Source: Nitrobacter sp051912485 (GTDB lineage: Bacteria > Pseudomonadota > Alphaproteobacteria > Rhizobiales > Xanthobacteraceae). Taken from it: a stretch of 64,000 nt of DNA. The position numbers and the translations under genes are program-made. Shown in pieces: positions 9,653 through 18,400 of this stretch. The notes under the pieces were generated by a model. It did no database searches, was not told where the DNA came from, and worked only from the letters and a program-made list of their open reading frames with translations. Where the stretch lies: assembly GCF_051912485.1 (NCBI RefSeq), contig NZ_CP196822.1:496001-560000 (forward strand), in the 5' to 3' direction. Every line of letters begins with the position of its first letter. Position 1 is the first letter of the stretch.

Positions 9653-9847
9653 TGCGTAATCGGCGCCGAACTCGGTCCCTTGAACTAACGGCCACAATTC
9701 CTTGTCGCAGTGCCGGAATCCGCGCTGGGTGGGGTCAAGATCGGCGTCGATCGTGACCCCACGCCGATCGGCTTTTTTCCGATTGTCTTTATGGCGATGG
9801 CGTTACTGCCGGCGCCTGCAGCGATCTAACCCCTGTGCCGATTCACA
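9653..9847 (+). repeat. 189-bp TGT...ACA MITE, copy 1 (subtype B)
   Basis: Six related copies occur in the window. This one has the variant left end (TAATCGGCGCCGAAC), shared with the copy at 29620. It keeps the inner inverted GTGGGGTCA...TGACCCCAC, the T-run after CCGATCGGC, and the right end CTGTGCCGATTCACA. A 6-base duplication (GATGGC) makes it slightly longer. TGT/ACA ends with repeated TGACCCC-like subrepeats resemble IS21-family termini (inference), so it is probably a non-autonomous derivative. Confidence 0.85.
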
Positions 9848-10024
9848 GCAGCCCCCCGGGCAGCAGCATTTGGTACGATCAAGCGCCTTATCTGCACGAG
9901 CGTTAGGACCTCGGCGAAAACGTTCGTGCGCGAGCGTTTTCTACGCAAGGTCGTTCTCCGTCAGACGTGTTGGACTGAGCATCACCTGGGGCGGCGACGC
10001 GCACGGTTGGAGACCAAGCGGCAA

Positions 10025-10987
10025 CTATGGCGCTTCGGACTCTTCTTCAGCCAACGCGGCAGGGTCCGAACCGGCTAGTCTCAACGCGCCAGGACGAACC
10101 CCGTATTTGCGCATGATCGCCTTGCTCAGGGCGCCTTCGGAAGCATACCCAACCTCCTCGGCGATCCTCGCGATCGGCTCCGTCGTTCCAGCAAGCCGTT
10201 TTCGCGCGATCGCCAACCTCAAGTCAGAGAGGAACGTCATTGGAGCGGTGCCGGCGTGCTTTCGAAAGGCACGCACCAGCGTTGCGCGGGAGGCGACCGC
10301 CACGGCCGCCATGTCGTCAAGGGTCCAGTCGCGGACCAGATCGTTGAGGATCGCCAATACAACACGGGCGGTTGTGCGATCTCGCAACAGTGAAACTGTC
10401 CCGTCAACAGCGGGATTTTCCGCAAGATGGTCCCGCAGCATCATCACAAACAGCGCCCTCGCCAAGTCGGCCGCGATCACCTCCGAGCCAGCCTTTCCCC
10501 AATCCAGTTCGTCACGGATATCCGTCAGGTGATGGCGAAACCGCTCCAGCAAAGGCTCACCCGCCGTGCGAATGACGATCTCGTCGGGAAGCGCAGCCAC
10601 CAGCGGATTCTCCGTTTCAAACAGAAGCCGACCGCAAAGGAGTTCAGTATCGGCCTGGCCGTTGATCGTCGTGCGTTGACGGACGCCGTTGCGAAAGTCG
10701 CTCGAGATCGACCGCACGACGCCCACCGCTCTGCTTCGCACCACGTGACTGTCTCCATGCGGCAGGAGCAGAATATCGCCGGCCTCGAGCGTGAGTTCGC
10801 CTAGGCCCGGCCTTTCAACCACGCAAAATCCGCGCGTGACGATGTGGAACTGAGCCCATCCCTTGCCATTCGGCATATGAGGTGACTCCCAGCTACCCCC
10901 AAACCTGCAGAAGTCTTCGATCACGGGCCGAACTCTGAGCAGCGGCACCATCGCATTCAGCAGTTCAGCCGCTCCCGCATCCGACAT
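10025..10987 (-). CDS. AraC-family transcriptional regulator with N-terminal cupin
   Basis: 320 residues. An N-terminal AraC-cupin domain (about residues 10-190) includes AQFHIVTRGFCVVER and the beta-barrel segment AGDILLLPHGDSHVVR. Two C-terminal helix-turn-helix motifs (about 220-300) include DDMAAVAVASRATLVRAF and IARIAEEVGYASEGALSKA. AAGGAG lies 5 bases before the ATG. It is divergent from an AhpD-like gene 106 bases away, a common layout in which the regulator controls the neighbouring redox or decarboxylase gene. The ligand is unknown. Confidence 0.93.
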   Translation of the reverse strand: MSDAGAAELLNAMVPLLRVRPVIEDFCRFGGSWESPHMPNGKGWAQFHIVTRGFCVVERPGLGELTLEAGDILLLPHGDSHVVRSRAVGVVRSISSDFRNGVRQRTTINGQADTELLCGRLLFETENPLVAALPDEIVIRTAGEPLLERFRHHLTDIRDELDWGKAGSEVIAADLARALFVMMLRDHLAENPAVDGTVSLLRDRTTARVVLAILNDLVRDWTLDDMAAVAVASRATLVRAFRKHAGTAPMTFLSDLRLAIARKRLAGTTEPIARIAEEVGYASEGALSKAIMRKYGVRPGALRLAGSDPAALAEEESEAP

Positions 10988-11093
10988 TCGAACTCCTTGA
11001 TCCGCGTGGACATCCCTTTGCGCCGTCCAGCCATCCTACGGAGCGGCAAACGGGTCCACACACAGCCCACAAAACACACCCAAGGAGGTTATT

Positions 11094-11432
11094 ATGGCAA
11101 TGCACGACTGGAATAACTACCGCAGCCAAATCGTCGCCGGCGTCGGCGAGATCAGCAAACTTAGCCCAGATACGGTGAAGGGTTATATGACGCTCGGGGG
11201 CGCCGGCGCGAAGACTGGTCATCTCGACGCCAAGACACGCGAGCTGATCGCGCTCGCCGTGGCGATCAGCCTGCGCTGCGATGGCTGTATCACGGTCCAT
11301 GCGGCCGAAGCCAAGAAGCTTGGCGTCACCGAAGGGGAGCTCGCCGAGGCGCTCGGCGTCGCGGTCTCGATCAATGCTGGCGCCGCGCTGGTCTATTCAA
11401 CCCGCACGCACGACGCCTTCAAGGCTGCCTGA
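11094..11432 (+). CDS. Carboxymuconolactone decarboxylase/AhpD-like protein
   Basis: 112 residues, the length of a single CMD domain. LDAKTRELIALAVAISLRCD, then the redox CDGC pair with a nearby histidine (TVHAAEA), mark it as an AhpD-like member rather than a true decarboxylase. An excellent ribosome-binding site (AAGGAGG) lies 5 bases before the start. It is divergently transcribed from the AraC regulator, probably from a shared 106-base promoter region. A second gene of the same operon begins at 11450 but is broken. Confidence 0.93.
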   Translation: MAMHDWNNYRSQIVAGVGEISKLSPDTVKGYMTLGGAGAKTGHLDAKTRELIALAVAISLRCDGCITVHAAEAKKLGVTEGELAEALGVAVSINAGAALVYSTRTHDAFKAA

Positions 11433-11449
11433 AAAGCGGAGGCGCAATT

Positions 11450-11521
11450 ATGAACACCATTCCGCTACACGATCGCGAATATTTTCGGCCAGAACTTCGT
11501 CGAATTGTATACTTGATCTGA
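11450..11521 (+). pseudogene. 5' stub of the next gene of the ahpD-like operon
   Basis: GCGGAGGCGCAATT followed by ATG looks like a genuine translation start 17 bases after the upstream stop. The frame gives MNTIPLHDREYFRPELRR and then stops after 23 residues, where unrelated restriction-gene sequence begins. Product not recognised. Confidence 0.5.
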
Positions 11522-11880
11522 ACGACTTTCGCTACTTCGTGGAGGTGGTTCTGTTCAAAGAAGGCTGGGACGTGCGAAACGTCACCACCATCGTTGGGGT
11601 GTGGGCTAATGCTGCCCAGAGCAACATTGTCCCAGAAAGACCTTGGGGCGCGGCCTGCGCAAGATGTATCTGGGTGGCATTGAGGAATATGTCAGCGTCT
11701 TCATGGAGTTTGTCGAATCCATTCAGGCGGATGGTGTGGAGCTTGAGCGCAAGGCCATGGGCGAAGGCTCCAAGACCAAGACCCAATTGGTGGTCGAGAT
11801 CGACAAGGACAACGACAAGAAGGATATCGACACCCTTGATATCGAGATTCCGATGATGACCACACGCATGCGACCCGTCT
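11518..11880 (+). pseudogene. Type III-like restriction helicase (Res) fragment
   Basis: KEGWDVRNVTTIVG (helicase motif VI region), then after a one-base frameshift near 11640 GRGLRKMYLGGIEEYVSVF and FMEFVESIQADGVELERK. These are typical of the large DEAD/DEAH-type restriction subunit. About 120 of an expected 900 or more residues remain. A small in-frame deletion near SVFMEF is likely. It belongs to a different restriction class from the hsdR relic at 6.8 kb. Confidence 0.72.
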
Positions 11881-11928
11881 CGAGGTTACGTCACCGTCTG
11901 CGAAAAAACCTCGGAAACGGCCGCCCCT

Positions 11929-12627
11929 TCAGCGGCCTGTGGCGGCCCCGACCAGTTCCGGAAGTTCCGCAAGCGTCCGGATTTCCCGGTCCGGTCGGCC
12001 CGGAAGACGCTCCGGTCGCTGTCCGTAGCGGTTGCACCAGACGACTCTCATACCGAAGGCCGCCGCCGCGTAGGCGTCCCACGAATTCGAGGACACGAAG
12101 CAGATCTGTGCAGTTGGGATCCCTAGCCGCTCGACCGCGAGGCGGTAGACCTCGGGCGCGGGCTTGTACACGCCGACTTCCTCGACCGAGAGAATCGCAT
12201 CGAGCAATTCATGGATGGCTGCGTTCCGGACGGCTACGTCGAGCATCATGGGAGATCCGTTCGAGAGAATCGCCGTATTCAGTCCCGCCGCCTTCAATCG
12301 CCGGAGCATGTCGGGTACTTCCGGAAAGGGCTCGAGCGTCAGATACAGGTCCATGAGGTGGTCGCGAAGGCCGGGTCGATGGATCCCCAACGTGTCCAGC
12401 GCGTAGTCCAAGGCGTCGCCCGTCACCTGCCAGAAGTCGACGTGCCGCCGTTGTATCGCGCGCAGCCAGGTGTATTGGAGTTGCTTGTCGCGCCAAAGGA
12501 CCGTCAGCCTATCGAGGTCGGCGCCCAGAATGTCTCGACAGGCGCGTGTCGCGGCGGCGAAGTCGAACAGGGTGCCGTAAGCGTCGAAGACGCAAGCCTT
12601 CACGTTGTGTTGAAGCATCGAAGTCAT
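11929..12627 (-). CDS. (S)-2-haloacid dehalogenase, type II
   Basis: 232 residues, usual length for L-2-haloacid dehalogenases (EC 3.8.1.2), which hydrolyse S-2-haloacids to R-2-hydroxyacids. The nucleophile is Asp15 in CVFDAYGTLFD. SNGSPMMLD (motif II), VGVYKPAPEVYRLA (motif III Lys) and FVSSNSWDAYAAAAFGM (motif IV) are complete. No transporter or regulator is adjacent; restriction and IS debris lie on both sides, so it may be an acquired single gene. The start could be codon 1 or the Met at codon 4. Confidence 0.93.
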   Translation of the reverse strand: MTSMLQHNVKACVFDAYGTLFDFAAATRACRDILGADLDRLTVLWRDKQLQYTWLRAIQRRHVDFWQVTGDALDYALDTLGIHRPGLRDHLMDLYLTLEPFPEVPDMLRRLKAAGLNTAILSNGSPMMLDVAVRNAAIHELLDAILSVEEVGVYKPAPEVYRLAVERLGIPTAQICFVSSNSWDAYAAAAFGMRVVWCNRYGQRPERLPGRPDREIRTLAELPELVGAATGR

Positions 12628-12836
12628 TTCCCAACATTCCTAAGGCCTGGTCAGATGCCTCGAATAGAATTCGAAATTGCATCCGCTCCAGATAGACGAC
12701 ACGTCACCCGGTGACGAGAGATTGCGGACGATCCGTGAAGCAGGAACGCTAGGACTGCCCGCAATAAGCCGCGGAGTCCTGGACCGGCGGGCACGGAACC
12801 GTTCCGTAAGAGCAGAATACGCAGCAGTCGCCGTTG

Positions 12837-12972
12837 TGTGTACCGAAAACCTTATCCGAGTTGATGACGTGATGGAATCGCCTAAGCTGGCGGAATGATC
12901 GGGCTGCTCTGTTTCGTTCTGGCCGTCCTGGCCTCGCCATTCAAGTCGACGTTGCGGCTTGAACCCGAGCTC
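12837..12972 (+). mobile_element. Integrase-core IS type 2, left-end fragment
   Basis: Starts with TGTGTACCGAAAACC, then a leader and a start codon for MIGLLCFVLAVLASPFKS, the N-terminus typical of a second integrase-core IS family. It is cut after about 25 codons. The same left end occurs inverted at 23056-23208 and at the 32.7 kb junction. Confidence 0.72.
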
Positions 12973-13210
12973 CACCGAGCGGTGGAATGATGTCCCTCTC
13001 GGGACGATGGATGAGGTGAGTTCGTCGCCCTGCTTGGACCTGTCGTTCGTCTGACGGCAAGGCCGCCATAGAGATTGTTCCCCCTCGTCCTCGAATCCCA
13101 TACTGGAAGGGCCTTGGTGCCGATTCCGAAGAGAAGCACGAGCCCGTGAGCGACATCGACGCTGTCGTGGTGGATAGTCTGAAAGCGCTTGACCTTGAGC
13201 GGCCGATTAG

Positions 13211-13292
13211 AGAAGCAGGGCGTATTCTTCGCCTTCCAATCCTGGGCGGGCTGCATCACCAATATATTCGGATTTGATTTGCGACAGGCACA
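13211..13292 (+). mobile_element. Integrase-core IS type 1, right-end fragment
   Basis: The last about 80 bases of the type 1 IS, ending GATTTGCGACAGGCACA. They are nearly identical to 45268-45348 and to the inverted end at 22455. The upstream junction (about 13208) joins unrelated sequence encoding SDIDAVVVDSLKALD. Confidence 0.78.
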
Positions 13293-13328
13293 GCCACCCA
13301 ACTTGGCTATGCTCGCGAAGACCGGCAT

Positions 13329-13532
13329 CTAATTTGACGGCGGCTCATACCAGACAGTCACAACGATGCATGGGTAGGTTCCATCATTGGACTTCTCGGC
13401 CACGGTCGTAACAACCGTCTCAGTCTTTATGACCACCGCCGTACCAAGGTGGTCGAGCCATGCATTAATCTGTTCTTCGATTGCGCTGGCACCAGCATCC
13501 ATAAAGACTTTTACTTTCATCGTCTTTGGCAT
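13329..13532 (-). CDS. Hypothetical 67-aa protein
   Basis: Balanced composition and a plausible fold pattern (ASAIEEQINAWLDHLG helix, then alternating beta strands VVIKTETVVTTV and IVVTVWYEPP). No family recognised. The upstream sequence lacks a strong ribosome-binding site and immediately abuts an IS1 relic, so transcription is uncertain. Confidence 0.5.
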   Translation of the reverse strand: MPKTMKVKVFMDAGASAIEEQINAWLDHLGTAVVIKTETVVTTVAEKSNDGTYPCIVVTVWYEPPSN

Positions 13533-13533
13533 C

Positions 13534-13770
13534 TTATTTACTCGTTCTTTCTACCAATTCCTCAAGCGACCATAGCCGATCCGTCACGTTTGCCGCTATG
13601 GCTGGCGTAACCCGCAAAGTCTTATGGACACGCACGTTATTATAGTGTGCGAAATGAAGTGACACGCGGCCTGCATGTTTTCCAACTTCTTGCTGAAAGC
13701 GTTGGTAAGCCGGGTAAATCTGCGCATGCTCATACGCATGGTCAAGTTTTGACGCTCAACCAAGAACCGG
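13534..13770 (-). pseudogene. IS1-family transposase, C-terminal relic
   Basis: Reads VERQNLTMRMSMRRFTRLTN, then after a one-base deletion HYNNVRVHKTLRVTPA and VTDRLWSLEELVER, the normal IS1 transposase C-terminus. It complements the internal IS1 fragment at 1634-1957. Confidence 0.75.
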
Positions 13771-13838
13771 TATCATTTGTTCACGCGCGCCGGGACGGTT
13801 CACGGTGTAGCGACCGCGGCTTTTATGTGGCGGACGAC

Positions 13839-14057
13839 CTAGCAAAGTGGCTCAAGAGCATGAAGAGCTGGAATTCGTGCGATCTCCCGACCGTCCTCAT
13901 GCATTATAACCACAACAGAGGCTGATGCACCGCGTTTCTGTAATCCATCAGCGGCATTTTGTGCCCAAGCGATCGCAGCGGCATCGTCGCAGCGTATCAG
14001 TCCAAAGCGATCACGAAGGTCCGCCGGTCCTACGATGTGGAAGTAGTAGCGCGGCAT
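13839..14057 (-). CDS. DUF6894-type small protein
   Basis: 72 residues starting MPRYYFHIVG, with RDRFGLIRCDDAAAIAWAQN and VIMHEDGREIARIP. This is the pattern of the short DUF6894 proteins frequent in Bradyrhizobium; function unknown. The internal ATG at 14057 is chosen because family members start MPRYxFH; the upstream extension is not conserved in type. Confidence 0.78.
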   Translation of the reverse strand: MPRYYFHIVGPADLRDRFGLIRCDDAAAIAWAQNAADGLQKRGASASVVVIMHEDGREIARIPALHALEPLC

Positions 14058-14244
14058 AACACCCGAAGTCGTCGAGTTTGATTCGAACTTAAACAAAGCA
14101 CATCTCCTTCCACTCCTTGGAAGTGTGGACTTGTGTATCCACATTGTGAAGCGGAACATATCTCCATAATAACTGGCCACCGCGCGGGGACCGACGCGCG
14201 GGGCGCCAACGCATTCGCTGATCCGAGGGAGGAAGTGCGGCCTT

Positions 14245-14466
14245 TTACTTCGGCAGCTGCAATCCCAGTGAGTTTACCCATTCCCCAAGTTTTGCGGCGT
14301 CATCGCTCTGCCAGATTGCTTTCAGAATTGTGTGTCGCTCGGGTCCATATGGAAGCGAGCTAATCTTTTCGCGGATATCAGTTGCAAGTTCAGAAAGACC
14401 GTGAAGTGGGAGATCGATCTGCTGCACGGCACTACTCCTTTCGCGTCGAGGAAGGCGGGAGCGCAA
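14245..14466 (-). CDS. Small protein with W-V-N-S-x-GLQ-PK terminus
   Basis: 73 residues: basic N-terminus (SRLPRRERSSAVQ), a helical middle (LATDIREKISSLPYGPER) and the C-terminus EWVNSLGLQLPK. A related end (RWLSSPGLQPPK) and a similar helix with P-x-G-x-x-R occur in 43480-43767. Both look like one family of short soluble proteins of unknown function. The start is uncertain. Confidence 0.6.
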   Translation of the reverse strand: MRSRLPRRERSSAVQQIDLPLHGLSELATDIREKISSLPYGPERHTILKAIWQSDDAAKLGEWVNSLGLQLPK

Positions 14467-14753
14467 CCGGCCCTGTCATCACCGATGTTCGCAAAGGGCC
14501 GTACGCTGATGAGCAAAGTAAGCGGCCCCATCTTCGGGGCGCTACTGAATTATTTAACGACATGGAGCGGAACGAATCGGGAGGTTTAATTCTGGACATT
14601 TTATTCCTACTCGTAGGACAGCAATTTTCGCGCGGTCGCGTCCGCAGCCATGGCGCGCCACGCTCGCCATTCGAACACGGGTGAAATGAGGAAAAATATT
14701 TTGTGACTGCCGCGCGTGAGCAATCCTAGATCCGGCGCTGGAACAGGTCAGGG

Positions 14754-14942
14754 TGTGAATCGGCACAGGGGTCAGATCACTGCAGGTGCCGGCAGTAACG
14801 CCATAAAGACAATCGAAAAACGCCGATCGGAATGGGGTCACGATCGGCGCCGACCGTGACCCCACTCCGACGTAGATTCCGTTACTTGTCACAAGAAGTT
14901 ACCGCTGTAGCTTCAAGGGGCTTTGTTTAGCGCCGGTTTACA
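14754..14942 (-). repeat. 189-bp MITE, copy 2 (subtype A)
   Basis: Inverted relative to copies 1, 4, 5 and 6. Runs from TGTGAATCGGCACAGGGG to GGTTTACA. Its left end forms the last nine codons and stop of the truncated PPTase gene. The bases flanking the two ends do not match, so no target duplication is visible. Confidence 0.88.
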
Positions 14943-15407
14943 CTGAACAAACCGGTGTCGCCTTTCTTCGATATTGAGCGCGTGCAGAGCGTCGATTTCT
15001 CGCTCCGTGAACACATCGCGGGCGATTTCCGAATTGTCCGTAGCCCGATCAACATACTCGACATCGAAACCGACCGGTCCACTGGAGGAAACGGCGACCC
15101 CGACGCAATCTTTGGTGTGGCTCAGATTGAAACTGAGCATCACGGCAGGCGACGGACCAACGAGATACGGACGACCGTTCGGCTCGGCTTCGAACTCAAT
15201 CTCGCCTGCAGCGCAATTTGCTACTTTCGCCAGCGCCAGACGCGCCAATCCATGGGCCATCAGGTAGCTTGTTCGATCCTTCTCGCAATGAAACCGAAGC
15301 GCCCGCGCCAGTTCCTCCGGCGACAAGGTCTCTGCCGCGGCCCCAATGTGGCTTTCGGAGATTCTCGTTGTATCGAGAAGCCAGATATTGGTGCAGGCGA
15401 AGACCAT
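14913..15407 (-). pseudogene. 4'-phosphopantetheinyl transferase truncated by a MITE
   Basis: About 153 native residues of an Sfp-type PPTase, then the MITE-encoded tail CKPALNKAP and stop. Present: the substrate-binding loop FNLSHTKDCVGVAV, the Mg-binding Asp in PVGFDVEYVDR and FTEREIDAL. Missing: the W-x-x-K-E helix and everything after it (usual length about 230). It would activate carrier domains by attaching phosphopantetheine and sits 46 bases downstream of an NRPS-type gene on the same strand, its likely substrate. The loss of the KE motif predicts an inactive enzyme. Confidence 0.85.
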
Positions 15408-15453
15408 CTACGGTTCCAATTCTCCCAAAGGCCCGCGCAAGAGGTCGCGCGCC

Positions 15454-18400
15454 TTACGCAGCAGCGTCGCGAACAACGCGCTCACGAACGGCCTTGGCCG
15501 GATTTCCACGCCAATGGGCGCCATGTTCGAGGATCTCACCCTTCATCAGAAACGAGTCCGGATCGAGCACGACATTGTCTCCTATGATTACGCCGTAGTG
15601 CACGAACGCCGCGCGGCCGATCGAGCAACCGCGTCCGATCTTGACGTAGTCGGACTTGAAAACTCTCTCCTCGAGCGAGTGGCCCTGGATCACGCAGCCT
15701 TCATTCAAGTTAGTCAATTCGCCAATCTCGATCAGCGTCTTGTCGTGCAGGCGGCAGCCGTCGTCGAACACCTTGCGGCCCACCTTAACGCCCAGCAGCC
15801 TGGAGACCAGGCTCCTGAACGGCGTGCCCTTGAACAGGAACGACAACGGCGATCCGCAGAATTTCCAGTGCCGCTCGTGATACCAGAAATGCTCGTCATA
15901 CATCGACACGAGTTGCGGCGTCAGCTCCTTGAACCCAAGGCTTGCGCGCTCGACCAGGCCGAACCAGAGGATCGTGAACAGAGAGGCGAATATGCCATAA
16001 GTAAAGATCGCACGCACGCCGTGCAGGTGAAAATAGGACGTCGCCACGAACTGCGACAGCAGCAGGACGTAGAGCCACAGCCAAATGCTGAGCAGGAAGC
16101 CCGCCATGGTGAGGACATTGTAGCGGTTCTTCGCGCCGAGACGACGTTGCTGAGTGCACTCGTCAATCGCGAACGTCTTGTCGAGCCCGACGACCCGCGG
16201 GATCTCGAAGCAGGGCGAACCCAGGAGGCCGACGTTATCGCGCGCCGGACCGTCAATCGGGACCATGACCTTGGTGCCGAGCAGGCAGTTGGCGCCGCTC
16301 TTGCCTGCGGCTGGATAGTAGATGTTGTTGCCAAGATAGCTGTGGTCGCCAATTTTGACCCTGCCAAATCTAAATGAACTGCTCGACATCGCGACGTTGG
16401 TCATCGTCAGACCGTCCGCGATCATCGTTCCGCTGCCGATGTCGCATAGGAATGGATTGTCATGGCGCTGGAGGAGTCCGAAGTTGGAGCCGGTCTGCAC
16501 CACCTTGTTCAGCTGATAACCGGCCCAGCCAAGGTAGTTGACGATGTAAGAGCTGTCGCCGAACAGGACGTTCAAAAAGGCGGAATTGCTGAGCGTCGAG
16601 ACGCTTCGATGGAGCAGATAGTGAACGCCATAAAGAACGTAAGTCTTGTCCTCCTCCAGAAAAGACTGGAGCAACCGCGGCAGGAGAACGACGCTCAGCA
16701 GCCGCACGACGACCACGCCGAAGAGCAGCACGGCCGAAGGCAGCAGGATTTCACCCAAAAAGAAGAATACCGCGACCGGCTCATGTAGCAGCAGGGTCCT
16801 GCTGTTGATTCTGTCGAGATAGGGGAGCAGATGATACAGCAGCAGGGTCGCGAGCGGCAGCATGACTGCGAAGACGCCGATGAGCTGACCGGTAGAATAG
16901 AGCACGCGCCGCAGCGGTGTGCAGGAGCGCGCTTCGACAGTACAGTAGTTCGCCGTCGTCTCCTGTGCGGGCGAGCCGTGGTAGTGCTTACCCTCGGCAG
17001 CGCGCTGGCAGGTCTGCAAGGACGACGCGTGGCCAAGCTGGGCGCGATCCTCCAAGCCAGAGTCGATATCGAGCACGCTCGCTTCGCCGACGTATACGTT
17101 GTCGCCGATGCGGATCGATCCGATGTGGATGTAGTTGGCTTGTGCCTTGTAGCCCACCGCGACTACGTCGTTCCGCAGGATCGTGCTGTCGCCGATCGAG
17201 ATCAGGTCGGTGCAGACCGGCAGCAGCTTCGACTGGATCACCGTGTTGCGGCCGATCCTGGCGCCGAGCAGCCGCAAATAGACATTGTAGATCGGGCTGC
17301 CGACGAACAGCGCCATCGGCGCACTGCGAATGAGTTCCCTGACCAGCCAGAAACGGAAATAGCGTAGGCTCCAGATCGGGATGACTTCTTCTTTCCATTT
17401 TCCGATCAGCAGCCATTTTGCGGTGACGGGAATGGCGTTCAGCGCCACGAAGGACGCAGCCGTGTAGGCTACGATGCGCAGATAAACCTCCGCAGTGTTA
17501 TCGATCACCGCATAGGTCCACTCGAAGCCGGTCGTGAGCAGCCAGGCCCAAAACAAGCCGTACGAGGCGTAATACAGGAGCTGCAGAGCTCCGCAGCGGT
17601 AATATTCAAGGTCCGAAGGCCTGTGGGAGGGCAGTTTTTTCGACGCAACCGCGACCTCAGCCGTCGGCGCGGTCAAGCGACTTGCGAGCTTCGCAATGGT
17701 CGGATTGAGGTAGATGTCGCGCATCGAAACATCAGATTTCAAGCGCGTTCGGATCTTCGAGCAAAAGCGCGCCATCAGCAACGAATGCGCGCCCAGGTCC
17801 TGGAAGAAATTGTCCTCGATCGAGACGCGCTCAATCTTCATGACCTCGGTGAGCGCGCGTGCGAGCGCCGCCTCGGTCTCGTTGCGCGGGGCAACCAGGT
17901 TGGCGCTGTCGGCCGAGCTGCGAAACCCTTTGGGCGGCGGCAGGTTCTTCCGGGCCGCTTTGTGACTCGACGACATTGGGATGATGGGTAGCTGTTCGAC
18001 ATAGGTCGGCACCATGTAGGGCGGCAGATGTCTGCGCAGCGTCTCCGAGATGACGGCGGACGACGGGGCTGTCGCTCCCTGTTTGAGGGAATAGTAGGCG
18101 ACGAGTTCCGGGGCGCCGGGCTCGAACGCGTAGGTGTCGACCACCGACTGAGCGATCTGCGGGATCTGCATCAGAACGGATTCGATCTCGCTCAACTCGA
18201 TGCGGTAGCCGCGGATCTTGACCTGGGTATCGATGCGGCCGAGGAACTCGATTTCGCCCTGCTCGTTGATGCGGCCAAGGTCACCGGTGCGGTAGATGCG
18301 CTTGGAAGGGTTGTTGGCGATGTGGAGGAAATCTGCGACGAACTTTTTCTCCGTCGGATCCGGCCGGTTTAGATAGCCAGCGGCGAGCCCGATGCCGGCG

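Noticed and set aside
12640..13101. 153-codon minus-strand frame
   Set aside because: It is antisense to the recognised left end of integrase-core IS type 2 and repeats in similar form opposite the copy at 23.1 kb.
15346..16377. 343-codon plus-strand frame opposite the NRPS
   Set aside because: No motif, no ribosome-binding site, antisense to clear NRPS hexapeptide-repeat coding sequence.
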